Source of the DNA: Myxococcales bacterium
Lineage (GTDB): Bacteria; Myxococcota_A; Polyangia; Polyangiales; SLQV01
Length of the DNA stretch: 34,879 bases
Reading direction: 5' to 3'
NCBI GenBank assembly: GCA_007124745.1
Contig: SLEO01000003.1
Coordinates: forward strand, 1 to 34,879
Position numbers and translations under genes: made by a program. This document shows, one piece after another, positions 10,305 through 21,638 of the stretch. Numbering within the stretch: the first letter of the stretch is position 1; every line of letters starts with the position of its first letter. The notes beneath the pieces are model-generated. The model saw only the letters and a program-made list of their open reading frames with translations, did no database searches and was not told the origin of the DNA.

Positions 10305-12230
10305 TCGGCCGCTAGCGAGCTGGCTGGCTAGCGTACGGGCAAAAGCCGCGGGGTCTTGGGGCAACTCGCCCTCGCTGAGCGTGGCCAAGCCGAGCAGTAC
10401 TTCGCCCCAGGGCTTCAGGGACTCGGGCTCCGCATCCTCCGCGGCGCCGGATCTGAGTTTCGCGACAAGCGGATGCGCCGCGTTCACCTCGAGCGTGGCT
10501 TTGGCCTCGGGGACCTTTTGGCCCATCGCTTCGAGCGCGCGGCGCACGTGCGCTGGAAGCGCATCTTCTTCCCGCTTTAGGCAAGCCGGCGCATGCCGCA
10601 GACGTTTGGAATACTCAACACCCGCCACGCTATCCTGGAGCGCCAGACGTAGGCCCTTTATCCAAGCATCGTCACCCGCTGGCACGTCATCGCTAGCCAC
10701 TTCCGGTGCTGCATCTGCATCGAAGGCCGACTTGAGGGGCTTGTCATCAAAGCGAGGTAACGCTGCCATGACCCAAGGGTCTATCGGACAGGTCGCCAGC
10801 AAGACGTCTCGACCCGCTTCCTTAAAGGCCTCGAGCTCTGGCCGCGAACGTAGGAGCTGCGCACTATCGCCGAGCGCGTAATAGATAGCCGGCTGCGCAT
10901 CGCTCATCGCCGCGACGTAGGCCGCGAGCGATATGGGCTTCTCACTGAGCAAGGTCTCGTAATGCAACAGCTCTTCCAACTCCTTGGCGTAGCCCGTATC
11001 GAGGTGAAAGCCTTCCTTGATGACCGGACCATGGGCCGCCCAGACCTTGGCGAACGTCTCCGCGTCGTCCTGAGCCAGCTTTTTGAGGCCGGAGACAAGC
11101 TGCTTGGTGAGCTGCGTTCGGATGCGAGCGACGACGCGCTCGTCCTGCAGCAGCTCCCGCGAGACGTTGAGCGGCAAGTCCTCGGAGTCGACGACACCGA
11201 CACAGAAGCGCAGCCATGGCGGCAGCAACATCTCACAGGCCTCAATAACAGGCACCCGCTGCGCGTAGAGCCGCATCCGTGACTTCGGCTCACCCCCGAA
11301 GAGCGATTGGCCGCGCTCCGGAATATAGACGAGGGCATAAAAGACCTGCGTGCCCTCGATATGCAGGTGCAACGTGTGCAGCGGCGCACCCGACCCAGGG
11401 CTCAGATTGGCGAAGAAGGCGGCATGCGTCTCGGCGTTCACTTCCCGCGGTACCTTGCGCCACAAGGCCTCGGCGCGGTTGAGCTGCTTGGGCGCCTCGT
11501 CGTCCTGCGAAAGCAAAATAGGGTGCGGCAGGGCATCGGCGAAGCGCAGAATGGCCGCACGCAGGTCGGTCACATCAAAGCCCGCGTCCTCCTTAAGTGT
11601 CAGCGTCACCGTAGTGCCCGGCTCTACACGCCGTGCTTCTTCGATTGAGTAGCCACTCAGGCCGTCGGAGCGCCAAACGTGGCCCTGGCGTTCCCGCGCC
11701 GGCCGCGAGAGCACCTCAACGGACTTGGCAACAAGGAACACGCTGTAAAAACCAACGCCAAAACGGCCGATAAGCTCGGCACTTGGACTTTCTGCCGCCG
11801 CGCCGGTTTCACTCGCTGGCCGGGCTGCGAGCTGCTCGCTCAAGATGCGGGTACCGGAATGCGCGATACGGCCGAGGTTTTCCGCAAGCTCGCTCGCGTT
11901 CATCCCGATGCCATTATCCGCAATCGAAAGGGTGCGGGCTTTCGTGTCAAAATGAACGCGAATCTCCGGAGAGCCCGCCTCGCGGTAGTGCTCCCCCGCG
12001 GTGAGCGCATCGACCCGGCGCTTATCGAGTGCGTCGCAGGCATTGGAGATGAGCTCCCGGACGAAAACCTCGCGCTGCGAGTAGAGCGAGTCGATCACCA
12101 AGCGCAAGACGCGCTGAACATCCGCCTCAAAGGGGCGAGAAGCTACCGCTTGGCCTTCCTTAGGCGACTCAGCGGCGTCTGCCGCGTCAGCATGCGATGC
12201 AGAGGTTGGTGCGGATTCTACGGTACTCAT
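10263..12230 (-). CDS. htpG: Molecular chaperone HtpG (Hsp90)
   Basis: LISNACDALDKRR, IADNGIGMNASELAENLGRIAHSGTR, IGRFGVGFYSVFLVAKSVEVLSR, GVVDSEDLPLNVSRELLQ. ATG at 12230 preceded by AAGGAGG. Confidence 0.97.
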   Translation of the reverse strand: MSTVESAPTSASHADAADAAESPKEGQAVASRPFEADVQRVLRLVIDSLYSQREVFVRELISNACDALDKRRVDALTAGEHYREAGSPEIRVHFDTKARTLSIADNGIGMNASELAENLGRIAHSGTRILSEQLAARPASETGAAAESPSAELIGRFGVGFYSVFLVAKSVEVLSRPARERQGHVWRSDGLSGYSIEEARRVEPGTTVTLTLKEDAGFDVTDLRAAILRFADALPHPILLSQDDEAPKQLNRAEALWRKVPREVNAETHAAFFANLSPGSGAPLHTLHLHIEGTQVFYALVYIPERGQSLFGGEPKSRMRLYAQRVPVIEACEMLLPPWLRFCVGVVDSEDLPLNVSRELLQDERVVARIRTQLTKQLVSGLKKLAQDDAETFAKVWAAHGPVIKEGFHLDTGYAKELEELLHYETLLSEKPISLAAYVAAMSDAQPAIYYALGDSAQLLRSRPELEAFKEAGRDVLLATCPIDPWVMAALPRFDDKPLKSAFDADAAPEVASDDVPAGDDAWIKGLRLALQDSVAGVEYSKRLRHAPACLKREEDALPAHVRRALEAMGQKVPEAKATLEVNAAHPLVAKLRSGAAEDAEPESLKPWGEVLLGLATLSEGELPQDPAAFARTLASQLASGRALSGESCQVTLVE

Positions 12231-12315
12231 CGGACACCCTCCTTGGAACCACCTCAAGTAGGCAGCTCATCTAGGTTACGCCTAGGCGCTCAAACAGCAC
12301 CTCGGCGCGCTGAAC

Positions 12316-14966
<2,651 letters not shown>

Positions 14967-15029
14967 AACCATGCTGAAGGCCGCTCGTGCTCCGCGCAGC
15001 AGGTGAAGCCCGTGCGCAAAAGTCCGAAG

Positions 15030-15058
15030 AGACTAGCCTGTTATGCCGCATACAGCAA
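15030..15058 (-). promoter_or_regulatory. Candidate sigma70-type promoter for gyrB
   Basis: Minus strand TTGCTG (15058-15053), 17-nt spacer, TAGTCT (15035-15030). Confidence 0.3.
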
Positions 15059-15108
15059 GGCGATAGGCCTCTTGCCTCTCACACGTATTTTGCTTTATTT
15101 TCAATATC

Positions 15109-16434
15109 TTATATGACTTCGATGTGACCGAGCAGTGCGCGCGGAGACCCTTTCGGAGCGAGTAGGCTCGCGGCCGAGGTGAGACGCACGGCCAATCGGG
15201 CGCTCCCGGGCAGGCGCAATGGTGACCAGGGCGCAAACATCCGTGGATACCACAACTCAACGTGCTGGATCAGTGTGCGCGCGCCCTCCTGTTCCACCAC
15301 CTCGTCGATGGGCCACGCGGCACGCTCACTTAGCACCCAACCTTGCTGCTGCGTGGTGTCAGACTGCGCGAACTCTGACAGGCTCAAGGGCAGCTGAGGC
15401 GCGTTGTCCGCCGGCCCTGCATGCTCGTCTGTGGGGCGAGAAGCGGTCGCCCTCCCCGCAGCCCTAGCCGCACCAAGGCTGCGCTGTGCGGAAGCCTGCG
15501 CCTTGTCCGGTGCTCGCGGCAAGGGCTCATCACCCCCAAGCGCTAGCCGTAGGGCGCGCTTGCCACTGAGGCGCGCCTGCAGGAGTGTGCTTGGCACCGC
15601 AGCAGCCTCGGGATGCGATGGCTGGCTATCGAGGACCACCAACTTGCCGTCTTTCCATCGCGTCTCAAGCGACACATGCAAACGCTCGAGCGGCAGGTCC
15701 GCACACGCCTGAATCAAGGCTTGCGCTAGACGCCGTTTACGGGCTTTTACACCACCGGCTCCCAGGCCGCAAAAGCGCCATACTCGGCCGGCACGCTCAA
15801 CGACCCGCGGCAGGCCCTGCGCCGCAAAGGCCTGCGCCACCGCGTCTACGGCACGACTCGAAGCTTGCTCAAACCCCTCGACTTCAATGCGAAAGGACAG
15901 GGAGCCCGCGAGCAGCGTTGCGAGGGTCAATCGGTGCCAAGCCGCCACAAGCGCCTCCGGCTCGCGCCAGGCCGGCAAGGACAGCAGCCGTTCACTCGGC
16001 ACGTCCGAAAAGAGCCAGGCATCGATGCGCGCGGCGGAGACGCCGTGGCTCTCCCCGATACGCCTCAGAATCGCTGCGCGCTCGCCCGCCAGAAGTCGGG
16101 CAAAGGGCCGTTCCGCCGCGCGCGTGAAGACTTCGAGGCGAAGCGAAGTTCGGTCGAGGTCGGGCGGGGGAAGGTCGACGGCGCATAAGGCGAGTAGGGT
16201 TTGACTCAACCCCGACCTTACCCGGTCGCTCGACCCGCTCGGGTCGCGTAACTCAGAGAGCGCGCGTGCAAGCACCGCTTGCGCCACGTGACCACCACCC
16301 GCCGCCGCCGCGTGATGCGCGACCTCAAGGAGCGCCGCAGCGCAGCCCTGCATGCGGTTGTCCGACGGCAGCAACCGCAGAGCCTCCCCCCGGCGACTCA
16401 CCGCCAGGGCATCATCGGTAAGCGCGGTGAGCAC
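15109..16434 (-). CDS. DUF790/Bax1-like partner protein of XPB helicase (divergent; no recognisable C-terminal nuclease motif)
   Basis: N-terminus MLTALTDDALAVSRRGEALRLLP and segment EALVAAWHRLTLATLLAGSLSFRIEVEG resemble the DUF790 N-terminal/central regions. Overlaps the XPB-like helicase gene by 23 nt; GTG start. Confidence 0.6.
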   Translation of the reverse strand: MLTALTDDALAVSRRGEALRLLPSDNRMQGCAAALLEVAHHAAAAGGGHVAQAVLARALSELRDPSGSSDRVRSGLSQTLLALCAVDLPPPDLDRTSLRLEVFTRAAERPFARLLAGERAAILRRIGESHGVSAARIDAWLFSDVPSERLLSLPAWREPEALVAAWHRLTLATLLAGSLSFRIEVEGFEQASSRAVDAVAQAFAAQGLPRVVERAGRVWRFCGLGAGGVKARKRRLAQALIQACADLPLERLHVSLETRWKDGKLVVLDSQPSHPEAAAVPSTLLQARLSGKRALRLALGGDEPLPRAPDKAQASAQRSLGAARAAGRATASRPTDEHAGPADNAPQLPLSLSEFAQSDTTQQQGWVLSERAAWPIDEVVEQEGARTLIQHVELWYPRMFAPWSPLRLPGSARLAVRLTSAASLLAPKGSPRALLGHIEVI

Positions 16435-17779
16435 GACGTCTTTCGCTAGTCCCTACCTCGGTGGTTTCCGCCGCGATGATCTCATAGAGGCGGGCGCGCT
16501 TCGCTTCGTGCTTGCGCAGCACCCGACCAAGCCTTTGCACGTGTTCGCGCACCGACCCGCTACCCGATAAGATAATCGCTACCGAGGCCTCGGGCACGTC
16601 GACGCCTTCGTTGAGCACCTTGGAGGTCACGACCGCCCGCAGCGCCCCCGCTTTAAAGGCGTCGAGCACGGCGCGGCGCTCAGCGGCAGCCGTATGGTGC
16701 GTAATGACCGGCAGTAGGCAATGCCGCCCTACCCGGTAGGCTGCGGCATTGTCTTGGGTGAAGACGAGCTTGCGCTCGTTGTCGTGCCGCTCAAGTAGCC
16801 GCAGCAGCACGTCGAACTTGGCCGACGCCTCGAAGGCAATGCTGCGCTGCAAACGAAACGATTCGAGCGCCGACCGCCCCTCCTGCGTCCGCGCGGCTTC
16901 ACGGACGAAACGCTGCCAGCCATCCGCACTGTCCGTCTTGAAGCCTGCGCTTCGCAGGTAACCCAAGTAGTGTGCGCGCGCTTCCTCGTAGCGACGTCGC
17001 TCCCCGGGGTCGAGTTCCACCGGCACCTGAATCACGTCATAGTCCGCTAGAAAAGCGCCGCGAAGCTCGGTAATCGTCTGTTCGTAGACGAGCTCACCGA
17101 TAAGCTCGGTGAGCTGGGCTTGCCGGTCCGGGTCGTCGCCGGGCGTTGCCGACAGGCCAAGCCGGAAGGGCGCAAGCGCGCACTCGGCCGCCACACGGAA
17201 TACGGGCGCGGGCAGATGGTGGCATTCGTCGAAGATGACGAGACCGAAGCGGTCGCCGAGGTCGCGCATCATCAGCGCCGCGGAATCATAGGTTGCGACG
17301 GTGAGGTCACCTAGACGCCGCACGCCCCCGCCTAGCTGCCCCAGCGCTACATCGGGGAACGCTAATGCCAACCCCCGAAGCCACTGCGAGACCAGTTCCA
17401 AGGTCGGCACCACGACCAAGCTCGGCCGTTTGACCAGCGCGATGGCGAGCTCGGCGACAAAGCTCTTGCCCGCTCCCGTCGGCAGGACAACGACACCGCG
17501 CCTCCCGGCTTCATGCCAAGCCGCTAGGGCTTCCTTTTGGTAGCCTCGCGGCGGGTGGCCGCCGGCACGCGTGAGGGTCAGCGGCGCGAACGCACGCGCT
17601 TCGTCGACGTAGGTGTCGCCGTGCGCCCTTAACGCAAGCACCACCGACGCGTAGGCCGAAGCCGGAAGCGTCAGCGATGCACGGTTGCCCCGGGCGCCCG
17701 GAAGCGCGGCAAGCCACGCCGGCGCACCGGAGACCCTTAAGCCACCATCGGAGAATCCAAGCCGCGTTGGCGCATTCAC
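16412..17779 (-). CDS. XPB/Ssl2-type DEAD/DEAH-box (SF2) helicase
   Basis: GYQKEALAAWHEAGRRGVVVLPTGAGKSFVA, LVVVPTLELVSQW, VATYDSAALM, LVIFDECHHLPAPVFR, APFRLGLSATPG, KLVFTQDNAAAYRVGR, ITHHTAAAERRAVLDAFKAGALRAVVTSKVLNEGVDVPEASVAIILSGSGSVREHVQRLGRVLRK. This is the arrangement of archaeal/bacterial XPB. Confidence 0.92.
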   Translation of the reverse strand: MNAPTRLGFSDGGLRVSGAPAWLAALPGARGNRASLTLPASAYASVVLALRAHGDTYVDEARAFAPLTLTRAGGHPPRGYQKEALAAWHEAGRRGVVVLPTGAGKSFVAELAIALVKRPSLVVVPTLELVSQWLRGLALAFPDVALGQLGGGVRRLGDLTVATYDSAALMMRDLGDRFGLVIFDECHHLPAPVFRVAAECALAPFRLGLSATPGDDPDRQAQLTELIGELVYEQTITELRGAFLADYDVIQVPVELDPGERRRYEEARAHYLGYLRSAGFKTDSADGWQRFVREAARTQEGRSALESFRLQRSIAFEASAKFDVLLRLLERHDNERKLVFTQDNAAAYRVGRHCLLPVITHHTAAAERRAVLDAFKAGALRAVVTSKVLNEGVDVPEASVAIILSGSGSVREHVQRLGRVLRKHEAKRARLYEIIAAETTEVGTSERRRAHRAYR

Positions 17780-17785
17780 GGTCCG

Positions 17786-18991
17786 TTAGGGCTTGGCGTT
17801 CTTCTTTGCCTTGCTGTCGCCGCCCCCCGCTTCGCCAAGAATCGTCGGCACATCATCAGCTATTTGCTGGGCAACAGAACGCAGGACCTTCACCCAGCGT
17901 TTCGTCGTCTCGCTGCGCGCAAAGTAGGTGGCTTGCTCGCCCGGCACGCGGACAATCTCAATGTCACCAATGACCTTGTCACCCTTGCCGAGGTACTTGA
18001 TACGGACCACCGCCTCCTGCGAACCTGTCGCGTCTTTAACGTCCTGCTCAGGCAACGTATCTGCCGCAAGGTAGGATTGAGCGCGCAGCTTACCCACACG
18101 GTCGAGCCAGTTCGCATAGAGCTCGTTGCGCCGGTCCGGTGCATCAGCATCCACCCACGACTCAAGCTCGGGCTTGAGACGATCACGGTGCAGGAGCGTA
18201 CGCTCCTGCCCGAGCGCGGAAACGACCACCTTCTCCACTTCACTCAACTCGAAGCGGTGCATCTCGCGCTGCATCAAGCGAAATTTAGCGGATTCAACGC
18301 CTTTGATAAGCTCGGCGTCGACCAGAAAGATCTCCTGGGTACGCACGTCTTTGAGGTAGCGGTCGCCGGAGCCGAAGGTGCTCCCCCCAACCCGAAACTC
18401 GCGCTTGGCTGACTTGCAGTCGACCTCGAATACAAGCTCCGGCCCGTCGAAACCGAGTGACGCTAGCTGCTCGTCTGTGAGCTTGCCGAGACCACGCAGC
18501 GCCTGGAGCCGCTTAAAGCGTTCCAGGTACTCATCCGCGCTCTTATTCACGACGAACGTATTGGGCGGTGGAGCGCCGACGTGGGTCGCATCGTCAGTCT
18601 TTGCCGGTGGGACGTCTTCAGCCTCTTTCGCGGCTAAGTGCTCACCGTCGCCTCGAGCAACCTCTGCGTCCGCCTCCTCGCCAGCACCCTCTTCAGCCGT
18701 TTCGGCGTCCGCGGCGGCGGTGGTCTCCGGCTCTGCTTCCGCCTTAGCCGGCTTGTCTATGGGCTCCTTGGGTAACTGCCGCTCTTCCGCCCACCAAACA
18801 CCGTCTTCACGGTAGAGCGCGGTCACCACCGACTTACCCGCAAGCGTGACACGTTGCAGGTCGCGAGTGTCGCACGTGAGGAATGTTACCCCTCCCTCAA
18901 CGGCGCCTTTGATGTCCTTCTCGGTCCACACCAAGTAGGCGGCGACAAGGCCGAGCACGGCCAAAGTGGCCTGAATCACTACGCCTTTCAT
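17786..18991 (-). CDS. DUF4340 domain-containing protein
   Basis: N-terminal TM, then VTFLTCDTRDLQRVTLAGKSVVTALYREDGVWWAEE and FRVGGSTFGSGDRYLKDVRTQEIFLVDAELIKGVESA. ATGA overlap with the upstream GldG-like gene. Confidence 0.85.
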   Translation of the reverse strand: MKGVVIQATLAVLGLVAAYLVWTEKDIKGAVEGGVTFLTCDTRDLQRVTLAGKSVVTALYREDGVWWAEERQLPKEPIDKPAKAEAEPETTAAADAETAEEGAGEEADAEVARGDGEHLAAKEAEDVPPAKTDDATHVGAPPPNTFVVNKSADEYLERFKRLQALRGLGKLTDEQLASLGFDGPELVFEVDCKSAKREFRVGGSTFGSGDRYLKDVRTQEIFLVDAELIKGVESAKFRLMQREMHRFELSEVEKVVVSALGQERTLLHRDRLKPELESWVDADAPDRRNELYANWLDRVGKLRAQSYLAADTLPEQDVKDATGSQEAVVRIKYLGKGDKVIGDIEIVRVPGEQATYFARSETTKRWVKVLRSVAQQIADDVPTILGEAGGGDSKAKKNAKP

Positions 18992-20838
18992 CGCTTCTCC
19001 TTACGTCGGCGGCGGAACGCCAGCCAGATACCAATGCCTAGGGGAATCATCGGCGGCAAAAAGCTGCCACCGTAAAACCACTTCTTGTCCTCGTCGCGCG
19101 TATGTTCGATGCGCACATCTTCCTCACTGGTCACATCGCCGATGATCTGCTCTTCGCCGATGAGCCATTGCAGGATGTCGGAAAACACCAAGATGTTGCC
19201 GGGGAAGCGGATCACCTGGTCCGTCACCAGGTCGCCATCAGCCACCACGACGGCTCGACCGGCGGCATCACCCTCCCCCAAGGAAACGGCAGCCATGAAG
19301 TTTACGGTCTCCTTGGCTTCGTCCTCATCACGGGTGAAGTTGCCGTTGAGGTCGCGCCAAAAGAGCGGCCCAGACCGGATGGGGAAGTCTATCTGTAGCC
19401 CCGGCGGGGTAGGTTCCGTCTTCACCAAGGCACCGGCGCGCACGAACACCGTCGGCGCCCGCGCCGCGTTGCGCGAAGCAATCGTCACCGTCGGATGCGA
19501 TGAGTACTTGTCCGACACCACCAAGGCGCGGTCGGCCTCGGTGTTGTCCCGGCGCAAGTGGTCGCGTTCTGTCATCACGACGCCGGGCTGCATTTGCAAA
19601 CCTAGCCCCGTGAAAAGCGGGTCAAGACCGTGGTCCACGTCCGGGTCCACCATCACCACAAGGCGACCACCGTCACGTACATAGCGCAGCAGCGTTTCCG
19701 CTTCCTCCGGCGCGAAAGGCCTGCGCGGACCTACCACCGCGACCGCTTTAGCTGCGGAGGGAACGGCCTGCCCGAGACCTTCGGACAGACCGAGGACCTG
19801 CGTCGTCACGTTCGAACGCTCAAGGGCCTCACGCAGGTCCCGAGTCTTCTCGCCATCGGGGTAGTTGCTGAGCTGCTGGTCGGTGCGCTCTTCGTGACCC
19901 GTTGTGAGATAGAGTTCGCGGCGCTCCTGCGTCAGCTTAGAGAACGACTTCTGAAAACGGCTATCGAGGTCCTTGAGTGCGTTACGTGACCGCTCGAGTG
20001 TCGTACCGATTTCAAACTTGTCCGTCTGAACGGCTTTCGCGTCCGCGTCCTTATCGCCGCGAACCAGCACCACAAAGCCGTTCGAACGCACCTGATGCTC
20101 GCGGGAAAGCTCGGGCTCAAGCGCCTGGTCACGGACCTCTACCGAAAGCTTCTCGCTACCCTTTGCGAGCGCCTCAAAGAAAGGCCTCACCTGGTCCAGT
20201 ACTTCGCTGACCTTGGGGAAGAAAAGGTAGATGGTCACAGGCTCGCCCAGCCGGCTCACCATCGAAAGCGAACCATCGCTCGGCTTCGACGTCCGGAAGT
20301 AGGACAGGTCACGCTTGACCTCCTTCTTGACGGCGACGTAGTTCGCCGAAACCGCGAAGATGAGAACGAAAGCGATACCGAGCCCCGAGTAGGACGCATT
20401 ACGCACGCGCCGAAGCTCGATGGCGGCGTCAACCGGCATCGTCCGATAGGCCGCCTCGGTAAATAGCGTGGCGAGCACACCCACCGCCATGACGGCGGGC
20501 CAGAGCGCAGCCAGCGTCCCCGCAGCGCGTTCCTCGGCCTTCGCGTCGAGCTCCCAGCGGCCTAGAACTTCCGGCAAGCTGAGAATATACAGCGCGAGTG
20601 CGGCCACAATGACCGCGGCAAACACCAATAGCCGCGCTTCGACCGCACGCGCGGCTTCCCGCGCCTGAGATACGCGCAGCGCGCGCAGGCCTACCACGAA
20701 GACCAGCACCGCAGCGCCAAGACCGCGCACCACGTTTTGAGAACTACCTGACCCAAGTACACGCTCGGCGACGAACGCCGCGCCCAGCGCGAACAAAAGG
20801 CCAACGCTCAGCCAAAGACTCGCCTTACTCACTGCCAC
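18988..20838 (-). CDS. GldG-like ABC transporter auxiliary/permease protein
   Basis: N-terminal TM helices; EPVTIYLFFPKVSEVLDQVRPFFEAL, KLSVEVRDQALEPELSREHQVRSNGFVVLVRG, ELYLTTGHEERTDQQ, LLRYVRDGGRLVVMVDPD; C-terminal TM. Sits directly downstream of the ABC permease and ATPase. Confidence 0.88.
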   Translation of the reverse strand: MAVSKASLWLSVGLLFALGAAFVAERVLGSGSSQNVVRGLGAAVLVFVVGLRALRVSQAREAARAVEARLLVFAAVIVAALALYILSLPEVLGRWELDAKAEERAAGTLAALWPAVMAVGVLATLFTEAAYRTMPVDAAIELRRVRNASYSGLGIAFVLIFAVSANYVAVKKEVKRDLSYFRTSKPSDGSLSMVSRLGEPVTIYLFFPKVSEVLDQVRPFFEALAKGSEKLSVEVRDQALEPELSREHQVRSNGFVVLVRGDKDADAKAVQTDKFEIGTTLERSRNALKDLDSRFQKSFSKLTQERRELYLTTGHEERTDQQLSNYPDGEKTRDLREALERSNVTTQVLGLSEGLGQAVPSAAKAVAVVGPRRPFAPEEAETLLRYVRDGGRLVVMVDPDVDHGLDPLFTGLGLQMQPGVVMTERDHLRRDNTEADRALVVSDKYSSHPTVTIASRNAARAPTVFVRAGALVKTEPTPPGLQIDFPIRSGPLFWRDLNGNFTRDEDEAKETVNFMAAVSLGEGDAAGRAVVVADGDLVTDQVIRFPGNILVFSDILQWLIGEEQIIGDVTSEEDVRIEHTRDEDKKWFYGGSFLPPMIPLGIGIWLAFRRRRKEKR

Positions 20839-21554
20839 CTCTGACTCTGCAGGACACGTACGGAGGCCAACAAGGACACCCCGATGACGGTCGCGTAAAA
20901 CACGATGTCGCTAAGTTGCACAAGCCCTCTCCGGAAGGGGTGAAAGTGCTTCATGTACGGCGCGACGTATGACACGAAGGTCTTAAACGGCGGGTCCGTA
21001 ATCTGCCCTACCCACCAGGCGAGCTCAAAGGTCGTCACGAACACCGCAGCGAGCAACACCGCCAAAAAAGGATTCTTCACCAGAGCCGAGGCGAACATGC
21101 CTATCGAAAGGGTCGCGGCACCGAGTAAAAACATGCCGAGGTAGCCCGCGCCGATATGACCGATAGACACCTTGCCGCGGATGAAGATAAGCGCTGGCAA
21201 GTAGATAGTTAGCGACGTTATCACGCTCAAGAAAAGCAGCGCCGCGAGGAACTTGCCCAGCACTATCTCCGCCTCACGCACCGGCGAAGTGAAGAGTAGC
21301 GTACGCGTGCCGTTGGCCCGTTCCTCCGCCAGCATGCGCATGGAGAAAATGACCGCCGCAATCATCGTTGTGCCACCAGCGTCAATCAGGAACTGCTGGA
21401 GGACCTCCGAGGAGTACTTTGCACCCGTGCCGACCGCGCGCGCATTGAAGAGCAAGCCATTCACTAGAAGCAAACAGGCCGCGATGACATAGCCACTCGG
21501 TGTCCTCAGGTATGAGGAGAGTTCCCGGCTGAGAATCAGTCCTATGTTCTTCAT
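20829..21554 (-). CDS. ABC-2 type transporter permease (GldF-like)
   Basis: ILSRELSSYLRTPSGYVIAACLLLVNGLLF, RMLAEERANGTRTLLFTSPVREAEIVLGKFLAALLFLSVITSLTIYLPALIF; multiple TM segments. Confidence 0.92.
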   Translation of the reverse strand: MKNIGLILSRELSSYLRTPSGYVIAACLLLVNGLLFNARAVGTGAKYSSEVLQQFLIDAGGTTMIAAVIFSMRMLAEERANGTRTLLFTSPVREAEIVLGKFLAALLFLSVITSLTIYLPALIFIRGKVSIGHIGAGYLGMFLLGAATLSIGMFASALVKNPFLAVLLAAVFVTTFELAWWVGQITDPPFKTFVSYVAPYMKHFHPFRRGLVQLSDIVFYATVIGVSLLASVRVLQSQRWQ

Positions 21555-21638
21555 AACATTCCTCGATGGGGCCGAGCGCCTCTCGCTAGATCCGCCACCT
21601 CAACTCGATCCACTACGCGCAGCTGCGAACCCATGCAC

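Noticed and set aside
10680-10700. Sigma54-like TGGCAC sequence
   Set aside because: Lies inside htpG coding sequence and the -12 element does not match.
15080-15120. AT-rich stretch (TATTTTGCTTTATTTTCAATATCTTATATGAC) as a replication origin element near gyrB
   Set aside because: No DnaA-box cluster and no dnaA/dnaN/recF nearby; more simply part of the gyrB upstream region.
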